Shown here in pieces: positions 36,762 to 42,104 of a DNA stretch of 42,104 nt (position 1 is its first letter; the number at the start of each line of letters is the position of its first letter). This DNA comes from JBFLYO01 sp040756745 (GTDB lineage Bacteria > Bacteroidota > Ignavibacteria > UBA10030 > UBA6906). The notes under the pieces are model-generated. The model was not told the origin of the DNA. It saw nothing but the letters and a program-made list of their open reading frames with translations, and searched no databases. The stretch lies in the NCBI GenBank assembly GCA_040756745.1, contig JBFLYO010000035.1, positions 1-42,104 on the forward strand, given 5' to 3'. The position numbers were made by a program, and so were the translations under genes.

Positions 36762-37142
36762 ATGGACATGAAGCAACTGCTCGATATTCTTCAATGGGTA
36801 CCGGTGCCGATTGTGATCGTCGTCTTCGGTGGCACCTATGCGGCGAGGCGCATCATCACTCAGCCGGTCGCACCAGGTGAGAAGCCACAGAAGGCGCCGC
36901 GTTGGTTCGTGCTCATGCCGTTCGGCCTGGCCTTCGCGTTTGCGTTCCTGTACTACTTCAACTTCACCGATCCGGAGGAGCTCCGCGCGCTGCCGCCGTA
37001 CCTGCGGATCGTACGGCCACTGTACCAGGGCGTCTTCTCGGGGTTCGCGTCGATCCTTGTGTGGGAGGTCGGATGGAAGCGCTGGCTCAGAAAACAGAAG
37101 AACGGCGCGGGCGATCCACCGACCATTCCGCCGGGCACATGA
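36762..37142 (+). CDS. Putative holin-like membrane protein
   Basis: This 126-aa protein has hydrophobic stretches at about residues 12-28 (WVPVPIVIVVFGGTYA), 46-66 (WFVLMPFGLAFAFAFLYYF) and a weaker one at 88-104, with a basic C-terminus (KRWLRKQKNG). That fits a three-helix small holin. It starts after a GGGGG SD-like run; ATG codons at 36762 and 36768 are both in frame. It is followed four bases later by a spanin-like gene. A holin role is inferred from topology and neighbours. Confidence 0.6.
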   Translation: MDMKQLLDILQWVPVPIVIVVFGGTYAARRIITQPVAPGEKPQKAPRWFVLMPFGLAFAFAFLYYFNFTDPEELRALPPYLRIVRPLYQGVFSGFASILVWEVGWKRWLRKQKNGAGDPPTIPPGT

Positions 37143-37145
37143 GCC

Positions 37146-37727
37146 ATGAAAGAGAAGTTCATCTCGTTCGCCATCGGCGTCGTCCTGCTCGGCCTCGCTG
37201 CCCTGGCCGGCGTCGGCGTCTGGCATCTCACCGTGGAGCGCCGGGGCGTGGAGCGTGTTGTGACGCGCTGGTATCCCGACACGCTGGATCTCCACGGCGC
37301 GGAGCTCGTGATCGATTCGCTCAAGGGTCGGATCACATCGGTCGCCGTTCTGCTCTCGCGCGAGAGAAGGGCGCGTTTCCGAGCCGAGGAGCAGGCCGGT
37401 CGGCTCGCAGCGCTCCTCGACGTCCTCTCGGATACATCGTCGGACGACCTGCCGGTCAATCTTCCGATCGCGCAGATGCCGGAGACGACCGTCACGCTCC
37501 GCGCCGAAGCTGATAGCGCAGATGCGACGATGAGGCTCCACGTCGGCGTTTCGTACGACATCGCGCGCGACCTCTGGCGAGATTTCCACGCGAGCGTAGA
37601 TACGCTCACTGTCCGTTATCTCAGGGCCTACACCACGAGGACCGTCTCGGAACCGTACATCGCCTGGGGCTGGGTCGTTCCCATTGCCGCGGTGATCGCG
37701 GCGCTCACGCTCGTCATCACAAAATAG
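37146..37727 (+). CDS. Two-anchor membrane protein, spanin-like
   Basis: This 193-aa protein has an N-terminal helix (about 5-27, ISFAIGVVLLGLAALAGVGV), a periplasmic part with a coiled coil (SLKGRITSVAVLLSRERRA to LLDVLSD), and a C-terminal helix (174-192, VVPIAAVIAALTLVITK). An inner-membrane protein with a periplasmic coiled coil next to a holin-like gene recalls an i-spanin, though a second anchor at the C-terminus is not typical. No outer-membrane lipoprotein partner is seen nearby. Confidence 0.58.
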   Translation: MKEKFISFAIGVVLLGLAALAGVGVWHLTVERRGVERVVTRWYPDTLDLHGAELVIDSLKGRITSVAVLLSRERRARFRAEEQAGRLAALLDVLSDTSSDDLPVNLPIAQMPETTVTLRAEADSADATMRLHVGVSYDIARDLWRDFHASVDTLTVRYLRAYTTRTVSEPYIAWGWVVPIAAVIAALTLVITK

Positions 37728-37735
37728 GAGGTCAC

Positions 37736-39358
37736 GTGAAACGCATTGCACTCGTTCTCCTGCTTGCTGCTGAAGTTGCCTCAGCAGGTGGGATCATCGT
37801 CTCGACCCGCTCGCAGATTCAGGCGCGGATCGTACCCGGCGGCATGTTTGCCGGTGACACGCTCTGGATCAGGGGCGGGACGTACAACATGCTTCTTGAA
37901 TGCTATGCCAACGGTACTCAGGCGAACCACGTCGTCATCCGTTCCTATCCCGGCGAACTCGCCGTGATCGACAACGCGGGAACCGGTGAAGCGCACTACG
38001 TCAAGGGGAACTACCAAGAGTGGCGTGATCTGATGTTCACGAACACCAATCCGAACGTCACGCGAAGCGAGGCGGGGATCAATGCGGGCGGTTCGGAGGG
38101 CTTCCGGCTTATCAACTGCTACCTGACCAACTCCGGCGCGACGGCGTTCAATCCCTATTGGGAGGCGAAGAACACTCTCCTCTACGGCTCCGTGGTTATG
38201 TACTATGGCCGGTTCGACGATCCTGAACGGAACAACGGCTATGGCGTTTACGGGCAGAACATTCTGCCTTCGAAGAAGCGTGTCGAGGATAACGTCATCG
38301 CTCGTGGGTTTGGTATATGGTTCACGCATGTCGCAGGTAGTTCAGCCTCGAAGCTGGATGGCTTCGAGTTCATCGGTAACAGTTTCTTTGGTCACGACCT
38401 CTACGAGGAGAAGAACCCGTTCACCCTCATCGGACATTTCGAGGTCGGAGCGGGCAAGGCCGCTGAGGACGTTTTTTCAGAGAACATGCTCTACCGGGCA
38501 AGCCACATCGCGGGCTACAACGGCGACGGCCTCACGCGCTACACGCATACGAACAACTATTACTATAAGGGCAGCTACGTCCCGACGAACGTGGACTATC
38601 TCGCGAACACGGGCAACACGTTCACGACGAACGGCAACCGTGTTTTTGTTCGTCCGAACAAGTGGAAGGACAAGTACACGCGCAACCGGGGCCACGTGAT
38701 CGTCTTCAACGGCGCGAATGCCGATGCAGTATCATTCACCGTTCCCTCAGCGATGCTCTCACAGGGAGAGCACTACGACGTGATCGACGTACAGAACTAC
38801 GCTGGAACTCCGGTTGTGACCGGCACGTACTCCGGCGGCGCAATCACCGTGCCGATGACTTCGGTGGCGATCACTCAGCCCTCATCGATCCCAGCACGCA
38901 GGCAAGGCAACTCGATGCCGCGCCACACGGACAAGGAGTTCGGATGCTTCCTCATTCTTGGTCAGCTGGGGACTGCCGCGCCGCCTCTGCCTCCTCAAGC
39001 TCCCTCCGGGACGTTCGACGTCGCGCCGCTCTCACTTTCAGGTCCGGGGTCGGTCACGGCCACGTGGACGAGCCAGAACGCCACAAGCGCGACGCTCAAC
39101 GCGGCAGTATTCCCGGTGAGCGGAACGGCGAACTTCTCCGTGAATGCCACTCAGATCTTCACACTTGTCTTGACTGGCCCGGGAGGTTCAACGAGCTATT
39201 CACGTACCGTGACAGTGACGCCGGTAGTCCCTCCGCCACCGCCTCCTCCTGTATCATATTACGATGCGGTGACTGTGCTTGGTGTGACATTCCAGATCCG
39301 CAAGGCATGCACCGACACAACGATCTTTGTGCCGGTGAGGATTCAAAAAGGGCAATGA
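37736..39358 (+). CDS. Secreted right-handed beta-helix protein with Ig-like domain (possible depolymerase)
   Basis: This 540-aa protein starts with GTG preceded by AGGAGG. It has a signal peptide (MKRIALVLLLAAEVASA). Residues about 20-400 read as a parallel beta-helix of the pectate-lyase kind: DTLWIRGGTYN, ANHVVIRSYPGELAVID, FRLINCYLTNSG, FEFIGNSFFGHD. Such folds make up polysaccharide lyases and tailspike depolymerases. An Ig-like domain (about 419-495), a VPPPPPPPVS linker and a 30-residue end follow. A Sec signal is not expected in a tailspike, so it may be exported by the host cell to act on surface polysaccharide. Substrate is unknown. Confidence 0.72.
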   Translation: MKRIALVLLLAAEVASAGGIIVSTRSQIQARIVPGGMFAGDTLWIRGGTYNMLLECYANGTQANHVVIRSYPGELAVIDNAGTGEAHYVKGNYQEWRDLMFTNTNPNVTRSEAGINAGGSEGFRLINCYLTNSGATAFNPYWEAKNTLLYGSVVMYYGRFDDPERNNGYGVYGQNILPSKKRVEDNVIARGFGIWFTHVAGSSASKLDGFEFIGNSFFGHDLYEEKNPFTLIGHFEVGAGKAAEDVFSENMLYRASHIAGYNGDGLTRYTHTNNYYYKGSYVPTNVDYLANTGNTFTTNGNRVFVRPNKWKDKYTRNRGHVIVFNGANADAVSFTVPSAMLSQGEHYDVIDVQNYAGTPVVTGTYSGGAITVPMTSVAITQPSSIPARRQGNSMPRHTDKEFGCFLILGQLGTAAPPLPPQAPSGTFDVAPLSLSGPGSVTATWTSQNATSATLNAAVFPVSGTANFSVNATQIFTLVLTGPGGSTSYSRTVTVTPVVPPPPPPPVSYYDAVTVLGVTFQIRKACTDTTIFVPVRIQKGQ

Positions 39359-39370
39359 AAGGAGAAACCA

Positions 39371-39784
39371 ATGGCAACATTCAATAAATTCACGTCGTTC
39401 GCGACCGAGGTCGGTCTCAAGTCGCATAACCTCAACACGGAAACGATCAAGGCCGCGCTCACGAACATGGCGCCCTCGGCCGGGCAGACGGTTTTCGACC
39501 CGGTGACGAATCATCCGCCGCCGGCCGCGGCCAACGGCTACACGGCCGGCGGTCACGACACACAGAACGCCTGGTCGGCCGGGAAACTCACCGGGACAGA
39601 TATCGTCATCACGGCGACGGCCGGAGGCATCGGTCCGTTCCGTTACGTCGTGCTCTACAATGACGACAATGCGACTGACATGCTCGTCGGTTGGTACGAT
39701 TATGGTTCGTCGATCACGCTCGCCTCGGGCGAGACATTCACGATCGATTTCGATGGGACGAACGGGATCCTCACGATCACCTGA
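39371..39784 (+). CDS. Phage structural protein (common fibre-region type)
   Basis: This 137-aa protein starts MATFNKFTSFATEVGLKSHN and goes on NTETIKAALTNMAPSAGQT, a pattern common in small phage proteins of tail-fibre regions. The rest is beta-rich (IVITATAGGIGPFRYVVLY, SSITLASGETFTIDFDG). SD AAGGAG precedes the ATG. It is probably a virion surface or fibre accessory protein. No enzyme motif. Confidence 0.75.
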   Translation: MATFNKFTSFATEVGLKSHNLNTETIKAALTNMAPSAGQTVFDPVTNHPPPAAANGYTAGGHDTQNAWSAGKLTGTDIVITATAGGIGPFRYVVLYNDDNATDMLVGWYDYGSSITLASGETFTIDFDGTNGILTIT

Positions 39785-39799
39785 CGAGAGGCAGAAATC

Positions 39800-40024
39800 A
39801 TGACGAGGATCGAGGTGAAGTTGCTCATTGATCTCGACGAGCATAACGGGCTCGTCACGGCGGTGAACGTCCAGGCGCCGCTTCCCATGCTCTCAAACAA
39901 GTTCCTCTGCTATGCCGTGTTAGAAGCTGCGAAGGACGCGGTGCGCGATTACAGGCCGCCGCAGGTTCAGCCGGCATCGGGTGCTGAGCTTGAACTCCTC
40001 AAGAAACGAAACGGAGGTGCGTGA
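39800..40024 (+). CDS. Small protein in the fibre region
   Basis: This 74-aa protein starts 15 bases after the previous stop and ends directly against the next start codon. It has one strand-helix pattern (EVKLLIDLDEHNGLV, then LCYAVLEAAKDAVRDY) and a charged end. No family recognised. Confidence 0.6.
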   Translation: MTRIEVKLLIDLDEHNGLVTAVNVQAPLPMLSNKFLCYAVLEAAKDAVRDYRPPQVQPASGAELELLKKRNGGA

Positions 40025-40552
40025 ATGTCACGTCAATTCTGGATGGAACCGCTCGCCTGGGCTACGGCATCAGGCACGGCGATTGCAAATACGGCCACGG
40101 AGACGATCATCTTCCCGAACGTGACGATCCCGGCGAACTACCTGCAGGATGGTCGCTTCCTGAATCTGCGCCTTCAGGGCCAACATTCGACGACGGCGAC
40201 ACCGACCCTGATCTTCCGCGTCCGGTGGGGCGGCGTGGCGGGGACCTTGATTTGCCTCTCGCCGACCTTCACGACGGGCTCAGGCGTGACGGCGAATCTC
40301 TGGGAGGTGGACGTCATCATCCAGACGCGCCTGAATGGATCAAGCGGTACGGTCGTCGCGATCGGATGCGCGACCGTTCAGGGTGCGTCCGTCCCGAGTC
40401 AGCTCATGTGTGTTGGCGGTGGGGCGACACCCGCGGCGACGACGGTTGATCTCACGGCCGATACGGCGCTCTCTGTGACAGCGCAGTGGGGCACGGCATC
40501 GGCCTCCAATACGCTCACGGGCTGGAACTATCAGGTGCTCTCATCCAACTGA
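40025..40552 (+). CDS. Beta-rich virion protein
   Basis: This 175-aa protein has a Ser/Thr/Gly-rich beta pattern (ETIIFPNVTIPANYL, PTLIFRVRWGGVAGTL, LTADTALSVTAQWGTA) like proteins that coat or attach to phage fibres. No signal peptide. It belongs to a run of four similar genes (39371-41919) between the secreted beta-helix gene and the repeat-protein gene. Confidence 0.68.
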   Translation: MSRQFWMEPLAWATASGTAIANTATETIIFPNVTIPANYLQDGRFLNLRLQGQHSTTATPTLIFRVRWGGVAGTLICLSPTFTTGSGVTANLWEVDVIIQTRLNGSSGTVVAIGCATVQGASVPSQLMCVGGGATPAATTVDLTADTALSVTAQWGTASASNTLTGWNYQVLSSN

Positions 40553-40558
40553 TGAGCG

Positions 40559-41215
40559 ATGATCGTTCGCGTCGGACAGATTGCAGCTGAGTCTGCGACG
40601 GTCGTCATCCCGACAGGGCATCAGGCTGGGGACCTGCTCTTGGTCTTCGCCTTCCGCGACGGGTCGGTGACGAACCCGAGTCTGCCGGTTGGCTGGACAA
40701 ACCTCCTCACGCCCGATGGGACAAGTTGCTCGGTCAGGGTCGCATACAGGATCGCGGCTTCGTCTGCGGAATCGAATGCCGTGTTCACGAATGCCACGGC
40801 GACGATCTGCCACGTCTACAGAAGCGTGAAGTCGGACGGAGTGCCGGTCGGGACGCCGGTCGCAGCCGCGGGGACGACCTCCCCTTCAACCTACTCGGCC
40901 GTGACGCAGAAGGGGACCACCTCCTGGTTCGCGGCCTTCCAGGGACACAGATCCGTGGACACGACGACGCTCACAAATCCGCCGACCGGGATGGCCCTCG
41001 CGGCCTCGAATCTGGGAGCGACGTGTGACGTGGCATCGTTCGACACGGGGAGATCGTATTCCGGCTCATATCCGTCAAATACTGTTGCTCCTGGCGGTAC
41101 GGCCTCCGGCTGGCAGACGGTCGTGATCGAGATTCGCACGGCAGAATTTCTCCTGAATAACTATCAATTTCCCCGCGTGGGTGACGGCATGGCGACGACC
41201 GAGAGGATCAGGTAA
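40559..41215 (+). CDS. Beta-sandwich virion protein
   Basis: This 218-aa protein shows a pattern common in phage and phage-like surface proteins: IPTGHQAGDLLLVFAFRDGS, LPVGWTNLL, then a strand with VRVAYRIAASSAESN. The C-terminus includes ASGWQTVVIEIRTAEF. A jelly-roll or concanavalin-like sandwich is likely. Its stop overlaps the next start (TAATG). Role in the virion surface is inferred from order. Confidence 0.68.
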   Translation: MIVRVGQIAAESATVVIPTGHQAGDLLLVFAFRDGSVTNPSLPVGWTNLLTPDGTSCSVRVAYRIAASSAESNAVFTNATATICHVYRSVKSDGVPVGTPVAAAGTTSPSTYSAVTQKGTTSWFAAFQGHRSVDTTTLTNPPTGMALAASNLGATCDVASFDTGRSYSGSYPSNTVAPGGTASGWQTVVIEIRTAEFLLNNYQFPRVGDGMATTERIR

Positions 41216-41919
41216 TGCCGACTGTTGAGAACCAGGCGATCACGGTACCGGCGTCGAGCGTCGCCTCTAGGACGATCTCGTCCTTCGCCGTAGGGAACAA
41301 CCTGAACCGGTTGCTCTTGGCCGGCCTGGCGAGCTACAGCCCGTCGGCACCGCATGAGACGCATGACTCAATCGTCTTCAACACGTCGGAGTCCTTCGTA
41401 AAGGTCGCCGACGTCATCACGGGGAGCGACCCGAACGGCGACTACCGGCTCACGCTCTGGCGCTTAATTGCCCCTTCGGTCGCGACCGCGGACATTGTCG
41501 GGACCTGCAGCGCAGTGGTTGGGAGTCTTGCGATGCTCGCAATCTCGATCTACGACGTTCATCAAACGACGCCGCTCGGCACGGCCGTGACGGCGACTGC
41601 GACGACGGGAGAGCCATCCGTGACCTTCGATAGCGCTTTAGGTGAACTCGGCATCAATCTCTCATTGTCAGAATACGGCGTGAGCTCCCATGGCGGAAGC
41701 CAAACCGAGATCGTCTTGGATAATACGGGGTGGGGCTTCACCGCAACTAGAAAAGATGGTGCAGCTCCGAACATCACGATGACGGAGGTCCTCACCGGGA
41801 CGACGGCCTCCTGGGAGACAATCGGCGTGAGCATCAAGCCAGCCGTGATCGATCAATCGGTCGGCATCAACATCAACATCTTGAGGCCGCGCATTTTCGC
41901 GCCGGGGTTGGCCAGATGA
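41215..41919 (+). CDS. Beta-sandwich virion protein paralogous in style to its neighbour
   Basis: This 234-aa protein follows with a one-base overlap. It has the same strand-rich style (RTISSFAVGNNLNRLLLAGLA, YRLTLWRLIAPSVATADIV) and a late ETIGVSIKPA segment that matches the place of QTVVIEIRTA in the previous protein. It ends with RPRIFAPGLAR. Its stop overlaps the start of the repeat-protein gene (ATGA at 41916). Confidence 0.68.
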   Translation: MPTVENQAITVPASSVASRTISSFAVGNNLNRLLLAGLASYSPSAPHETHDSIVFNTSESFVKVADVITGSDPNGDYRLTLWRLIAPSVATADIVGTCSAVVGSLAMLAISIYDVHQTTPLGTAVTATATTGEPSVTFDSALGELGINLSLSEYGVSSHGGSQTEIVLDNTGWGFTATRKDGAAPNITMTEVLTGTTASWETIGVSIKPAVIDQSVGININILRPRIFAPGLAR

Positions 41920-42104
41920 GCTTCCCGAAACTCGGATGGAGCAGGTGGAATCCTCTCGCGACGTCGGCCGCCGCCGCGGCGGTCCTCGTCGCTTCTCCCG
42001 GGAACTTCGCGCTCACGGGCTCGGATGTCGCTCTCCGGGTGACGCGACTCATGAGCGCGGCACCGGCGAACTTCTCGCTCTCCGCTCAGGATGCCGCTCT
42101 TAAG
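41916..42104 (+). CDS. 22-residue tandem-repeat virion protein, 5' part (continues at base 1)
   Basis: ATG at 41916 overlaps the previous stop. The text MSFPKLGWSRWNPLATSAAAAAV (given here as the first 23 residues, positions 41916-41984) leads into the first repeat LVASPGNFALTGSDVALR. The reading frame continues through the circular junction: 41977 is followed by base 1. The full protein is 436 aa. See the entry at 1-1249 for the remainder. Confidence 0.85.
   Translation, partial: MSFPKLGWSRWNPLATSAAAAAVLVASPGNFALTGSDVALRVTRLMSAAPANFSLSAQDAALK
41978..42104. repeat. Terminal direct repeat (circular assembly overlap), right copy
   Basis: Exact copy of bases 1-127. One of the two copies should be removed when the genome is closed into a circle. 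Confidence 0.93.

Noticed and set aside
36309..37751. A 480-codon reverse-strand open frame over the membrane and lysis genes
   Set aside because: It is Arg/His/Asp-rich with no family pattern and lies opposite several good forward genes with SD sites and membrane segments; GC-rich codon use keeps such antisense frames open.
1..42104. CRISPR array, insertion sequence or host genes
   Set aside because: I saw no regularly spaced short repeats with unique spacers, no transposase, and no clear host housekeeping gene apart from the tRNA fragment at attP.

Overview
The window is one complete temperate phage genome of the lambda-like siphovirus type. Bases 1-127 are repeated exactly at 41978-42104. 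Joining the ends gives a 41,977 bp circle and restores one intact 436-codon gene (41916 through the junction to 1249). A 127-base exact overlap is typical of a de Bruijn graph assembly closing on itself, so the circle is either a circularly permuted virion genome or an excised prophage. The host looks like a Gram-negative (diderm) bacterium with ordinary Shine-Dalgarno sites and sigma70-like promoters. The evidence is a phage-borne protein with a signal peptide and an outer-membrane-type beta-barrel end, and several other secreted proteins. I cannot name the phylum. The DNA is GC-rich throughout.

Layout, starting at the attachment site. An attP carrying the 3' half of a tRNA-Phe (about 2834-2880) is flanked by repeated integrase arm-type sites. 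When integrated, the prophage would open here. Next comes a three-gene cassette with a HicB/HicA-like toxin-antitoxin pair (3003-4113, +). A leftward lysogeny operon follows: XRE repressor, ImmA/IrrE peptidase, a secreted Ada-motif/beta-barrel protein and tyrosine integrase (6854 down to 4110). A control region (6855-7056) separates it from rightward early genes: a ribbon-helix-helix protein, a CII-like HTH protein, an excisionase-like protein, small membrane proteins, an HD phosphohydrolase, a VRR-NUC nuclease, a HerA-like ATPase, a ParB-like protein, zinc-ribbon proteins and a DnaD/gpO-like replication protein with a candidate origin inside it (7057-16206). I see no DNA polymerase, primase, replicative helicase or RecT/exonuclease pair.

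The late region (16203-42104 and 1-2680) is in lambda order with exceptions: HNH nuclease, a gpZ-like tail protein displaced upstream of the terminase, TerS, TerL, a small RHH-like protein, a gpW-like connector, portal, a protease-scaffold-capsid fusion with an internal start, head-tail joining proteins, tail terminator, tail tube, G/GT tail chaperones joined by an A AAA AAC frameshift, tape measure, tail tip, a large fibre, membrane and lysis genes, a secreted beta-helix protein, several small beta-rich virion proteins, a 22-residue-repeat protein and a lytic transglycosylase.

The most unusual points are: a strong promoter followed by a perfect 12-bp hairpin between the packaging and capsid genes; the protease-capsid fusion with an internal ribosome-binding site; a 200-nt terS/terL overlap; a ten-C tract that splits one early gene; the HD/VRR-NUC/HerA-like cluster; and the envelope-targeted Ada-motif protein co-transcribed with the repressor.
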